A stretch of DNA of 64,000 nt, taken from Vibrio atlanticus (GTDB lineage: Bacteria; Pseudomonadota; Gammaproteobacteria; Enterobacterales; Vibrionaceae). The position numbers and the translations under genes were made by a program. The notes beneath the pieces were generated by a model that had not been told where the DNA came from, searched no databases, and worked only from the letters and a program-made list of their open reading frames with translations. Below, in pieces: positions 9,363 through 17,765 of the stretch. The stretch lies in assembly GCF_024347315.1 (NCBI RefSeq), contig NZ_AP025460.1, positions 1,550,001 through 1,614,000 on the forward strand, given 5' to 3'. Position 1 is the first letter of the stretch, and each line of letters opens with the position of its first letter.

Positions 9363-9809
9363 ATGCGAGCTTATTTTTTGTTGATTGCTTTATTGGTCAG
9401 TGGTGCTGCTAGTGCCAGTATTTCAAAGGATGAAGCGAGCAGAGCGTTGTTAGAACCCTTGAGTCACCCCAAGGTATTTAGATGCGTATCTAAGACTGGT
9501 GTCGATTTGTATCAAGCGGTTTTTGATATTGGTGTCGGGTATGAAGCAGATCCTATTAACTCGAAGATGATTGTTAATTCAAGGAAAGGGCGCTATGAAT
9601 ACCAAATCTTGGGCGCGGTAAGATCTGAAAGAGCCGGTGAAATTGTCGTGTTGACCCGTCATGTTGGTGATGGTGTGAAAGTCGCAGCGATGATTAATGA
9701 TGAAAATGGTAAAATACTGGGAATAGGTGATAAAAATCATTATCGAGATTGTGGCGTAAGACCACCTCCAAGTGCTGCGGATATGCAGAACTTTTGGTCT
9801 AAAGACTAA
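9363..9809 (+). CDS. Small exported protein of unknown function
   Basis: I do not recognise this 148-residue protein. It begins with a clear Sec signal peptide (basic Arg2, hydrophobic core, cleavage about after ASA at residues 16-18), so it should be periplasmic or secreted. The mature part is about 130 residues, mixed in character, with two cysteines (FRCVS near residue 41 and RDCGV near 130) that could form a disulfide. There is no lipobox and no membrane segment after the signal. It stands alone: the terminator of the prp operon ends at its start codon and a strong terminator follows at 9832. Its ribosome site lies inside the upstream hairpin. Confidence 0.75.
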   Translation: MRAYFLLIALLVSGAASASISKDEASRALLEPLSHPKVFRCVSKTGVDLYQAVFDIGVGYEADPINSKMIVNSRKGRYEYQILGAVRSERAGEIVVLTRHVGDGVKVAAMINDENGKILGIGDKNHYRDCGVRPPPSAADMQNFWSKD

Positions 9810-9831
9810 ACCTGAACGGCAATCATTCTTG

Positions 9832-9857
9832 AGGCGACCTTGTTGGTCGCCTTTTTT
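9832..9857 (+). terminator. Rho-independent terminator
   Basis: An 8-bp perfect stem AGGCGACC / GGTCGCCT with a 5-base loop is followed by a T run to 9857. It lies just after the stop of the 148-residue exported protein. Confidence 0.88.
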
Positions 9858-10026
9858 GTGTCTGATGAATTAGGTACACCAATGCGATACGTCATCAATC
9901 GGTTATGTGTTAACTGCGAAATACATAGCTAAGTATGATGTATCGTCTAAAGGTGGCTTTATTTATCTGGTTAACGGTTCTGCTTAAGATAGCTTCATTC
10001 CAAACGAAGAACTAAGCGAGACACTC

Positions 10027-10428
10027 ATGACATTCACTAAACCTTTATTGCTAGCAACATTAATTGTGACTCTTTCTGGTTGTGCATCACCAGCGACAGA
10101 CAACGAAAATGAAAACGCTGCGCGTAATCGCGGTGCGATAGGTGGTGCATTGCTAGGTGCTACGGCTGGTGCATTGACTGGAGATGCAAGTTTGGCCGTT
10201 AAGGGAGCAGCTCTGGGGGGCGTGACTGGCGGTGTTGCTGGTTCGATGAAAGATACTGACGACGCTCGAAATGCTCAAAGAACCCAAGTTACAGCTGATG
10301 GTTTGGCACAGGATAACCGCACTGATGCAGAAAAGCGTGTCGCTGAAGTAGAAGCGGAAATTAAGCTTATTGAACTGGAACAACAACTTGCTGATCTCAA
10401 AGAAGAGAAAGAAGATAACGGTGCATAA
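10027..10428 (+). CDS. Glycine-zipper lipoprotein with C-terminal coiled coil
   Basis: This is a 133-residue probable outer-membrane or periplasmic lipoprotein. The signal peptide ends in the lipobox LSGC with Cys19. Residues about 35-75 are a glycine-zipper segment (GAIGGALLGATAGALTG, then AALGGVTGGVAGS), as in SlyB/Rcp-like and YMGG-type proteins. The last 40 residues are highly charged and predicted helical (ADLKEEKEDN). Function unknown; members of this class affect envelope integrity or stress response. It is monocistronic, with about 217 bp before it (holding the previous terminator) and about 200 bp after it with no gene. Confidence 0.78.
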   Translation: MTFTKPLLLATLIVTLSGCASPATDNENENAARNRGAIGGALLGATAGALTGDASLAVKGAALGGVTGGVAGSMKDTDDARNAQRTQVTADGLAQDNRTDAEKRVAEVEAEIKLIELEQQLADLKEEKEDNGA

Positions 10429-10631
10429 ATCTGAAGCTACAGCAAAAGCCATAGCTTCGATATTCGTTTAATTCAAAATAATTCAAACAGAATGCCCACG
10501 TAATGTGGTCGTTTTTGTATCTAAAATACACACTTCAAACAATGAATTAATTCAATAACTTGTATAGATACTCACGCCAAGTAAACTAGACTCAGTTTAG
10601 ATATTAATTTGGTTTGAGAAGCGCAATAGTC

Positions 10632-11111
10632 ATGAATGTCACCTTAAGGGCCGCAAAGCACGCGGATTTGGAACAACTTAACGAGTTAATGTTCGATCTC
10701 CACCATCACCACCACCTTGCAAGCCCAGAGCACTTTAAAACGGCAGAAGAGATTGAGCAGGAAAAAAGCATTGCACGTTACTTAGATGATCCTGAATGCT
10801 TAGTCTACGTGGCATTAAAAGGTGAGCTCATTGTTGGCTTTATCTCCGGACATTTTTGTGAGCTTATCTCAACGGTGAGTAAACCGGTGCCGATGGGGAG
10901 TGTCGATGAACTGTTTGTCTTACCTGATTATCGAAAAGAATCAATTGCTGAAAAGTTGTTTAACAAAGTTGAAAGTACTTTTGATGATTATGGCGTTGAA
11001 CAAGTCTTTGTAGAGGTTTGGGACTTTAATTCACCTGCCAAGGACTTCTATCAAAAAATGGGGTTCACACCTCACATTCAATGGATGAGGAAGGCTTTGC
11101 ACAAAACGTAG
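10632..11111 (+). CDS. GNAT-family N-acetyltransferase
   Basis: This is a 159-residue cytoplasmic acetyltransferase of the GNAT fold. The acetyl-CoA binding region is the DELFVLPDYRKESIAEKLF segment (motif A, with R/K-x-x-x-G replaced by RKESIA), followed by FVEVWDFNSPAKDFYQKMGF (motif B). Substrate unknown. I chose ATG 10632; the frame is open to a TTG at 10614. Residues about 20-24 are a natural run of five histidines. No operon partner: the next gene begins 84 bp downstream with a separate weak ribosome site. Confidence 0.82.
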   Translation: MNVTLRAAKHADLEQLNELMFDLHHHHHLASPEHFKTAEEIEQEKSIARYLDDPECLVYVALKGELIVGFISGHFCELISTVSKPVPMGSVDELFVLPDYRKESIAEKLFNKVESTFDDYGVEQVFVEVWDFNSPAKDFYQKMGFTPHIQWMRKALHKT

Positions 11112-11195
11112 ACAGCGATTTTGTGTGGCTTTGATTACAATAGACTCGTGTATTAGCAGTCTTAAATTTCTTCTATTATTTTTTAGGTAAACTCG

Positions 11196-12608
11196 TTGGT
11201 TATTAGATATTTTTTCGTTTTCATACTGTCTCTTTTGAGTACTACTTCCGCTTGGGCTAACAACACTTTGCCCGATCATATCGCGGGCGCTTTGTGTGTA
11301 GTACGTGCTGATAACCAAATCGTGTTGGTTGATGAATTGATCACGGGGCAATTGTCTCTACCGGGAGGCACTGTGGTTTCTGGTGAGCCGCCTGCCATCG
11401 CAGCGCAACGAGAAACTTGGGAAGAGGCGGGCTTGTCCGTGACGGTCGGTGATGTGTTGGGATATACCGACAGTGCCGTTGTATATGATTGTGTCTCTGA
11501 CTCTGAAGTGATCAGTTTTCAAACTCGAAATGAGCTAGGTGGTTTTGAACTACCTATATGGTTTGCTCCTCATTATGGCGTGGAAGTTAGTAGAGCGATG
11601 TTACTTCCTCCCATTGAGTTGGAAGCAAAGCAATATCGTTACCCAGAGCAGTGGTCAGAGATTAATGAGTTGTTTTTATCTGCGACAGATCAACCTGTGA
11701 CGTATGTGACTGAGCTGGTGGGCGCGGCACCCCAAATCCATCAAGTTGAACTAAATTGGATTGTGTCGCTTCAAAACGCGTTCGATAACATGCCAAGCTT
11801 GTTTGCGAATACTGTACTTTTAACTGACTCGTTAGCGAAGCCATGGGTTTTCATTGTAATATTGCCACTAATTGCTTGGTACTTTGGCCGTAACTTCGCG
11901 TTGAAGTTTGGCTTCACTTTGATTTCAGTAACACTGCTCACTTTAATCGCACATCAAGGGTTTAGCTTTCCACGTCCGCACGCTTACTTACCAACATTGA
12001 AACTGGTGATGAGCAGTGGGTATAGCTTCCCAAGTCTACTGGCTGCCTTATGGGTCAGTTTAACCTTGTTAGTTTTTTGGGAACTAAAGCGCCTCTTGGA
12101 GCAAAAAGCTATTCTGATAGTGCTCGCTGGTTTGCTATGGATCATGTTATTTAAGTCTTATTCAGGTAGTGCATTCTTTAGTGATGTATTAATGGGTGGC
12201 GTATTAGGCGCATTAACGACGTGGCACATCGTGAGATTGGACGCGAAACCTGATGTTGATATTAGTGCTTTATTGAGTTCTAAAGGTATTTGGTGGGCAT
12301 TGTGCTTACTGTCGATTGTTCTCACTGTTATATGGCCATTGCCGACATTCTCTTTCTGGGTAGCAATTTTGATGACGATTGCATGCTTAGTAACGTTAAC
12401 GGATTCGAAGCCTTTGGTCGGCCAGTTCTCGTTCAAGATTGTATTTGGAGTGATGGCGATGTTGTTAGCGGGGAATCTGCTGATTAGCTGGGCAGGAAGT
12501 TTTGTCTCATTCAGTGGCATCGCTTCATTTATTGTTGAGACCTTACGTTTCCCAATCTTGATTCTATTTGGTGTCGTGGCGTTTCGTCTGCCATGGAAAA
12601 GAGAGTAG
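11196..12608 (+). CDS. Exported Nudix hydrolase fused to a PAP2-like membrane domain
   Basis: This is a two-domain protein of 470 residues. After a signal sequence (1-22) comes a Nudix domain with a complete Nudix box at 58-80 (G58, E64, RETWEEAGL at 72-80), expected on the periplasmic side. From about residue 205 on there are some eight hydrophobic segments that resemble the PAP2 phosphatase/undecaprenyl-pyrophosphate phosphatase fold: FPRPHAY (258-264), SFPS (277-280) and SDVLMGG (329-335). The usual PSGH reads PSLL, and the usual Arg and His of the third motif are absent (SYSGSAFFSD), so the PAP2 part may be inactive as a phosphatase. The start is TTG 11196 with AGGT at 11185; no ATG fits. 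A diphosphate-containing envelope substrate is a guess. Confidence 0.8.
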   Translation: MVIRYFFVFILSLLSTTSAWANNTLPDHIAGALCVVRADNQIVLVDELITGQLSLPGGTVVSGEPPAIAAQRETWEEAGLSVTVGDVLGYTDSAVVYDCVSDSEVISFQTRNELGGFELPIWFAPHYGVEVSRAMLLPPIELEAKQYRYPEQWSEINELFLSATDQPVTYVTELVGAAPQIHQVELNWIVSLQNAFDNMPSLFANTVLLTDSLAKPWVFIVILPLIAWYFGRNFALKFGFTLISVTLLTLIAHQGFSFPRPHAYLPTLKLVMSSGYSFPSLLAALWVSLTLLVFWELKRLLEQKAILIVLAGLLWIMLFKSYSGSAFFSDVLMGGVLGALTTWHIVRLDAKPDVDISALLSSKGIWWALCLLSIVLTVIWPLPTFSFWVAILMTIACLVTLTDSKPLVGQFSFKIVFGVMAMLLAGNLLISWAGSFVSFSGIASFIVETLRFPILILFGVVAFRLPWKRE

Positions 12609-12630
12609 GCGAACCGACGAACATAAAATC

Positions 12631-12660
12631 AAAAAAAGGCTGTGCAGTGCACAGCCTTTG
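12631..12660. terminator. Bidirectional terminator
   Basis: A 25-base perfect palindrome (12635-12659, arms AAAGGCTGTGCA and complement) is flanked by A7 on the left and TTT on the right. It lies between the convergent Nudix-PAP2 and yidA genes and can serve both. Confidence 0.85.
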
Positions 12661-12710
12661 TCATTTGTGAAACAAGCAAAAAGTAATTCTCACTCGAGCC
12701 TATTGACCGT

Positions 12711-13520
12711 TTACGAGTTGAAGATAAACTTTTCAATCGCGACGGCGACTCCGTGGTCGTCGTTGCTCGCTGTGATGTGATCCGCCAGTTTCTTGGTTTC
12801 TTCCATTGCGTTTTCCATTGCAATGCCAAGGCCAGCGTATTCAAGCATATGATGATCGTTTTCAGCGTCACCCATGCAGATTACTTCTTCCGCTGTAATC
12901 CCCAAATGTTTAGCGATTGCTTCAATACCTACACCCTTGTTTGAATTTGGGTTTAAGAACTCTAAGAAGAATGGTGCACTTTGCACGATAGTAAACTGAG
13001 TCTTAAGCTCTTGTGGCAACTTGCCGATGATTTCGGTTAGCTTGCTTGGTTCTGCGACAATCATTGTTTTGATAATTTCATGGTCGTCTTCTAGTTGAGA
13101 AAAGTCGAACTCGGTAATCTCTAAGCCGTTAATACGCGCTTCAATAGCGGTGTACTCATTGTTTTCAGGTGTTATTAAGCCATGAACCTTGCTGAAGGCA
13201 TGCACATAACCACCTAGCTCTTGTGCTAATGCAGCAATCTGTTTCGCGGCTTTACCATTGCTAATCTCGCTGTGAATGATCTCTTTTGTAGATACATTCT
13301 GAACCATAGAGCCGTTGTAGAAGAGTACAAAGTCATCTTCGCCGTTGATGGAAAGCTCGTCTAGCTTACTCTGCATGCCTTCTAAAGGGCGACCAGAAGC
13401 CAGAACCACTTTCACACCTGCAGCGCGAGCTTTAACTATCGCGTCTTTGTTCTCTTGAGAAATCACTTTTTCACTGTTAAGTAGTGTGCCATCCATATCA
13501 AGAGCAATCAGTTTGTACAT
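12711..13520 (-). CDS. yidA: HAD-superfamily sugar phosphatase, YidA-like
   Basis: This is a Cof-type HAD phosphatase, 269 residues, almost the same length as E. coli YidA and alike along the whole sequence from memory. Motif I DMDGTLL carries the nucleophile Asp. Motif II is the ASGRP stretch, and the catalytic lysine and motif IV are in NKGVGIEAIAKHLG and MGDAENDHHMLEYAG. Such enzymes dephosphorylate sugar phosphates and related metabolites in the cytoplasm. ATG 13520 has AAGGA 6 bases upstream; the 11 codons before it are not needed. It is divergent from queE with 185 bp between the starts. Confidence 0.9.
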   Translation of the reverse strand: MYKLIALDMDGTLLNSEKVISQENKDAIVKARAAGVKVVLASGRPLEGMQSKLDELSINGEDDFVLFYNGSMVQNVSTKEIIHSEISNGKAAKQIAALAQELGGYVHAFSKVHGLITPENNEYTAIEARINGLEITEFDFSQLEDDHEIIKTMIVAEPSKLTEIIGKLPQELKTQFTIVQSAPFFLEFLNPNSNKGVGIEAIAKHLGITAEEVICMGDAENDHHMLEYAGLGIAMENAMEETKKLADHITASNDDHGVAVAIEKFIFNS

Positions 13521-13705
13521 GTTGTTCCTTACCAAAAAATTAAAAGCTAACAAAATCTAATGGGCGAAAGGATAAGGGAACTTGAAAGCTCAGGCTAGGG
13601 CTTTGATCAACTCATTTATCAGTACTCATTTGTTTGACCAAAAGGGGCAAGTGCTTTAAGGTCTGCGGTTGATTAATTTCATCAAATGATTGAGCTGAGG
13701 GTAAG

Positions 13706-14374
13706 TTGTACAAGATTAATGAAATGTTTGAAACCATCCAGGGCGAGGGCGTATTTACCGGCGTTCCTGCTGTGTTTGTTCGTCTACAAATTTGCCCAGT
13801 AGGCTGTTCTTGGTGTGACACCAAACAGACGTGGGAAGCACTACCTGAAGATGAAACTAGCCTTGGCGATATTATGGTTAAGACAGAAGATTCACCGACT
13901 TGGTCAGCAATTGATGCTCAAGGAATCGTGAATGAATACATCAAGCAAGGTTACACAGCTAAGCACATTGTGATTACCGGTGGCGAGCCGTGCATTTATG
14001 ATCTTGTCCCTCTCACTGAAGCATTTGAGCAACACGGTTGTCGCTGTCAGATTGAGACCAGCGGAACATCGGAAGTAAAAGCGACATCGGACACTTGGAT
14101 TACGGTGTCACCGAAGGTGGCGATGAAAGCGAAACTGGAAATTTTAGATAGCGCCTTACAACGTGCTAACGAAATTAAGCATCCAGTAGGCACAAGCAAA
14201 GACATCGAACAGCTTGACGGTTTATTGGAGCGAGCTGCGGTTGCTAGCGACACTGTTATCGCTCTGCAACCAATCAGCCAAAAAGACCGCGCTACTCAGC
14301 TTTGTATTGATACCTGCATTGAGCGTAATTGGCGCTTATCAATACAAACTCACAAATATTTGAGCATCGCATAG
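13706..14374 (+). CDS. queE: 7-carboxy-7-deazaguanine synthase
   Basis: This is a radical-SAM enzyme that makes 7-carboxy-7-deazaguanine from 6-carboxytetrahydropterin in queuosine synthesis. The CX3CX2C cluster motif is CPVGCSWC, directly after the family's NEMF-TIQGEG-FTGVPA start, and the SAM-binding ITGGEP follows. The start is TTG at 13706: no ATG precedes the conserved N-terminus, and GAGGG lies about 6 bases upstream. The 222-residue length fits. It is followed 60 bp later by queC, the next enzyme of the same pathway, so the two form a likely operon. Confidence 0.94.
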   Translation: MYKINEMFETIQGEGVFTGVPAVFVRLQICPVGCSWCDTKQTWEALPEDETSLGDIMVKTEDSPTWSAIDAQGIVNEYIKQGYTAKHIVITGGEPCIYDLVPLTEAFEQHGCRCQIETSGTSEVKATSDTWITVSPKVAMKAKLEILDSALQRANEIKHPVGTSKDIEQLDGLLERAAVASDTVIALQPISQKDRATQLCIDTCIERNWRLSIQTHKYLSIA

Positions 14375-14434
14375 GTTGCATTTGTTTACTGGCCTAGATA
14401 AGTCGCTAGTAGAAGATTCTCGTAAGGATTTAAG

Positions 14435-15130
14435 ATGAAAAAAGCAGTGGTAGTATTCAGTGGTGGTCAAGACTCAACAACGTGTCTTGTTCAAGCTTTA
14501 AAAGAGTATGATGAAGTTCATGCGATTACGTTTGACTATGGCCAGCGCCATAGACTCGAGATTGAAGTGGCTGAGTCGTTGTCAAAAGATCTTGGTGTGA
14601 AAGCACACAAAGTGATGGATGTGACTCTGTTGAATGAACTGGCTATCAGCTCTCTGACTCGCGACGATATCCCTGTGTCTCATGAGCTACAAGAGAATGG
14701 ACTACCAAACTCTTTTGTTCCTGGTCGTAATATTCTGTTCTTAACTTTGGCGGGTATTTACGCTTACCAAATCGGTGCAAATACCGTAATCACGGGCGTG
14801 TGTGAAACTGATTTCTCAGGCTACCCTGATTGTCGTAATGACTTTGTGAAAGCGATGAACTCTGCGCTTGTACAAGGTATGGACAAGCCGCTTGATATTA
14901 AAACACCGTTAATGTGGTTAAACAAGGCTGAGACATGGGCGTTAGCAGACCAGTACTCAGCACTTGAGCTTGTTAGAAACAAAACACTGACTTGTTACAA
15001 CGGCATTGTTGGTGATGGTTGTGGCGATTGCCCTGCGTGTGAACTACGCAAAATAGGCCTTAGCGATTACCTAGGTGATCGCCAAGGTATTATGGCTGAA
15101 TTGGTTCGCAAGCAGGGTCAGAATAAATAA
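14435..15130 (+). CDS. queC: 7-cyano-7-deazaguanine synthase
   Basis: QueC converts 7-carboxy-7-deazaguanine to preQ0 with ATP and ammonia. The ATP-pyrophosphatase P-loop SGGQDSTTC is at residues about 9-17. The zinc-binding cysteines sit in the C-terminal [19 protein letters not shown] region. The 231 residues match the family. The gene has an AAGGA ribosome site, lies 60 bp after queE, and ends only 2 bp from the stop of the convergent diguanylate-cyclase gene, with no terminator between them. Confidence 0.95.
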   Translation: MKKAVVVFSGGQDSTTCLVQALKEYDEVHAITFDYGQRHRLEIEVAESLSKDLGVKAHKVMDVTLLNELAISSLTRDDIPVSHELQENGLPNSFVPGRNILFLTLAGIYAYQIGANTVITGVCETDFSGYPDCRNDFVKAMNSALVQGMDKPLDIKTPLMWLNKAETWALADQYSALELVRNKTLTCYNGIVGDGCGDCPACELRKIGLSDYLGDRQGIMAELVRKQGQNK

Positions 15131-15132
15131 CC

Positions 15133-17121
15133 TCATGAGTCAATAGGCTCGTTATAAGCATCAATGATGCAGTTTCGGCCGTTGCTCTTTGCTTGATACA
15201 GCGCCTGGTCAAGCACTGAATACAAGTCATCAAAGTCACTTAATGCGTTTGAGGTTGCTAGATAAGCAAAACTCGCGGTTACATTAAGTGGCTTTTTGCT
15301 TTCTGATAAGAAAACTGCACTCGAAATAGCATAATGTAACTCCTCTACACGCTCTTGTACTTCAGCTGGTTTTGTATCAGTAAGCATAATCAGAAATTCT
15401 TCGCCGCCTAAGCGCCCGAACAGCTCACCTTTAATTAAATGTTGTCTTATTTGCTGACTTATATGAACGAGTGCTCTATCACCAGTAGGGTGGCCATATT
15501 GGTCATTAATTTTCTTGAATTTATCTAGATCGAGTAAAACGAGAACATGTTGTTTTTCTGTTCCTTTACAGGCTTTGATACGCTTGACTCTTCGTATTAT
15601 CTCGGTGCGACTATACGCCTTTGTCATGGCATCGATTGCTGCTTTCGCACGAATGGCTTTGTTTGTGAAGATCATAAAGCTAGCCGCACACAGTAATAGA
15701 ATAACAATGATGTTATACACCATCCTTTGATGTTCCATCTTTTCGATTTGAAGTCGGTCTAAATTTGCTTGATGTCTCAGGAAAGAACTCTCTAGTTCTT
15801 TTTCGTACCTAGCATGAGCTAGATCTAGTGCTTCAAAAGCCAACCTGTTATCTATATCTCGGGTTTCGAACTGTATTAAGGAGTATCGCTGATAGAAATA
15901 GAAAGCTTGTTGGTAATCGCTGAGTGTCTGATGAATATCAGATAGTTGAAGTAGTGCTTGAGCTGTGTACTTATGTCTTGTGACTTGTTCGGATAGCTCC
16001 AAAGCTTGTTGTGCATAATTGAGCGCTTCCGTTTTAAGTTTTTGGTCTTCGAACATATCGCTGATTGCTAAGAAAGCGTTGATTCGAATGACATCGTTGT
16101 TTAGCTTGCTTGAAGCCGACAGAGACTCTACTAAGTAGTCTCTCGCCAAATCATAGTTCTTCGTCTGCGTGTATGCCTTTCCTAAACCAAGAGTTGTTAG
16201 CGCAATGCCGTAGCTATGAGATGACGTAGTCAACAGTGCTTTTGCTTTTTGAAAGTGATTAATTGCTAGGTCACTTTGTCCTTGATTAAGGTAAAGATCT
16301 GCAAGGCTATGATGAACTTGTGCTTTCATCAAATCAGAAGCATCCGATCTCAGAGCGAGTGCTTCTATGAGGTACTCAGCCGATTTATCATATTGCTTTA
16401 ACTCTTTGAGCAAATTACCCACATCGTTATAGATCCCCGAAATATCATGTCCTTGTGGGAACACGCTTATCAGTGATAGGTAAGTATCTAGCGCGGCTTG
16501 ATAGTCGCTGCGGAAATGGTGATTGTTAGCGATCACTCGATAAGTGCCAAATTTTGGTAATACAGGGTCAGCAATGTCATGCAAATCCGACTGAAGTGCA
16601 GAACAATAATAGTTCGCTTGATGATATTTAGCTTGCTCATTGAGAGAACGACATAATTGGTATTTTAATAATGCTCTACCTGTAACATCGTTGATTGATT
16701 GCATTTTTACTAATATGGACAAAAAGCCTTGCTGAGCTTCTTTGTACTGACCTTGTCCATCATTTACTAAGGCATTAATAAACGCTTGTTCTATTGCTTG
16801 GTAGTCACTGTCGTTTGAAGCGATTCCATAAAACGGTTGATCGCGCTGGCTCATGTATTGATATAGCAGTGCCGATAGGTAGAGCTTATCCCCGTAGGTT
16901 GTTGAACTCGTGTAGCGTGTTTGCAGCATGTTCAATGCGCGCGAAGGGGAATGAGTTAGAGTTGAGAGATAGAGTGCGTTCCAATCAGCATTTGGAGTTG
17001 TGTGGGGATCTATTACCGAGGTGCTAATTGTTGGAGAAGATTCATGATCCGCTGTTGATGCTTGGCTAAAGGAATAAAGGTTGATGAAAAGCAGAAAGGC
17101 AATGAAAATGGAGTGAATCAC
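15133..17121 (-). CDS. Diguanylate cyclase with periplasmic TPR sensor domain
   Basis: This is a membrane-bound cyclic di-GMP synthase. The order is a signal peptide (1-22), a long helical region of tetratricopeptide repeats (about 60-440, for example GIYNDVGNLLKELKQYDKSA and LADLYLNQGQSDLAINHFQ) facing the periplasm, a transmembrane helix at about 467-486, then a GGDEF domain to the end. The active-site loop is GGEEF (572-576) and the substrate-binding DLDKFKKIND is near 525-536, so the cyclase should be active. The inhibitory RxxD motif normally just before the loop reads IKGE, so product inhibition may be absent. The TPR ligand is unknown. It is convergent with queC, with 2 bp between the stops. 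Confidence 0.9.
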   Translation of the reverse strand: MIHSIFIAFLLFINLYSFSQASTADHESSPTISTSVIDPHTTPNADWNALYLSTLTHSPSRALNMLQTRYTSSTTYGDKLYLSALLYQYMSQRDQPFYGIASNDSDYQAIEQAFINALVNDGQGQYKEAQQGFLSILVKMQSINDVTGRALLKYQLCRSLNEQAKYHQANYYCSALQSDLHDIADPVLPKFGTYRVIANNHHFRSDYQAALDTYLSLISVFPQGHDISGIYNDVGNLLKELKQYDKSAEYLIEALALRSDASDLMKAQVHHSLADLYLNQGQSDLAINHFQKAKALLTTSSHSYGIALTTLGLGKAYTQTKNYDLARDYLVESLSASSKLNNDVIRINAFLAISDMFEDQKLKTEALNYAQQALELSEQVTRHKYTAQALLQLSDIHQTLSDYQQAFYFYQRYSLIQFETRDIDNRLAFEALDLAHARYEKELESSFLRHQANLDRLQIEKMEHQRMVYNIIVILLLCAASFMIFTNKAIRAKAAIDAMTKAYSRTEIIRRVKRIKACKGTEKQHVLVLLDLDKFKKINDQYGHPTGDRALVHISQQIRQHLIKGELFGRLGGEEFLIMLTDTKPAEVQERVEELHYAISSAVFLSESKKPLNVTASFAYLATSNALSDFDDLYSVLDQALYQAKSNGRNCIIDAYNEPIDS

Positions 17122-17249
17122 GAGATAATATCAATCAGATAAAGAACGGTATTCTATTGTTAGTTTGATATTGCTTCAATTTTTTTGACGAGTTAATGGT
17201 TTTTTATGTGAGGTAAATCTCTAATTCTCAATGGCTTATCATAGGTAAC

Positions 17250-17273
17250 CGGTCGTACGCTATTGTACGACCG
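17250..17273 (-). other. Stem-loop downstream of the DUF2750 gene
   Basis: The arms CGGTCGTAC (17250-17258) and GTACGACCG (17265-17273) enclose a 6-base loop just beyond the stop of the DUF2750 gene. There is no T tract on either strand, so it is a 3' hairpin rather than a convincing terminator. Confidence 0.5.
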
Positions 17274-17283
17274 ATCTTGGAAG

Positions 17284-17634
17284 CTAGATGTATAATTTCG
17301 CTAGATCAGAAGGCTCAAGTTCTTTGCCTTCCAATGTTGCATTCCAGTTAGTACCAACAAGAACACCATCTTCAGCTAGGGTCAGTAACCAATCTTCTAC
17401 AAAGATATCTAGTGGGATTTCTAATACTTCGAAGTCTGCCCACTCTTCAACGTTGTGAGTCTGAGCGTCCTCTTTTGAAGACCAGAACGGCATCACTTCA
17501 CTGTTTTCGAATTCACTTGAGTCACATGCTAGCCAACCTTCTTCGTTGCGAAGGCCCCATACCAGTTTAGTTTCTTGTGTTTCAGAAACGAAAAGTTCTA
17601 GATTTGCTTGAGTATCAGCGGTTAGTTTGCTCAT
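17284..17634 (-). CDS. DUF2750 family protein
   Basis: This is a 116-residue acidic cytoplasmic protein of a family annotated only as a domain of unknown function. Recognisable are the LVWGLRNEEGWLACDS and VLPFWSS-like (here VMPFWSSKEDA) segments and the tryptophan-rich C-terminal half with VEDWLLTLAEDGVLVGTNW. There is no signal peptide or membrane segment. It lies alone between the OmpA-like gene and the diguanylate-cyclase gene, all on the same strand, with hairpins on both sides, so it is probably its own transcription unit. Confidence 0.82.
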   Translation of the reverse strand: MSKLTADTQANLELFVSETQETKLVWGLRNEEGWLACDSSEFENSEVMPFWSSKEDAQTHNVEEWADFEVLEIPLDIFVEDWLLTLAEDGVLVGTNWNATLEGKELEPSDLAKLYI

Positions 17635-17715
17635 GAATAATTTCTCTATGTTGATAACAAGACAAGATTAACATTATACAAGGGGTAGGTATATGGCGAT
17701 CAAGGAATTATAAGG

Positions 17716-17746
17716 ATACTGAAACGCTTACCAAACGTTTCAGTAT
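17716..17746 (-). terminator. Possible terminator after the TolC/OmpA-like operon
   Basis: An 11-bp perfect stem (ATACTGAAACG, 17716-17726, with 17736-17746) and a 9-base loop lie 20 bp past the stop of the OmpA-like gene. The sequence after it on the minus strand (CCTTATAATTCC) is only moderately T-rich, so termination strength is uncertain. Confidence 0.5.
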
Positions 17747-17765
17747 GGTTTGGGTGTGGTAGAAT

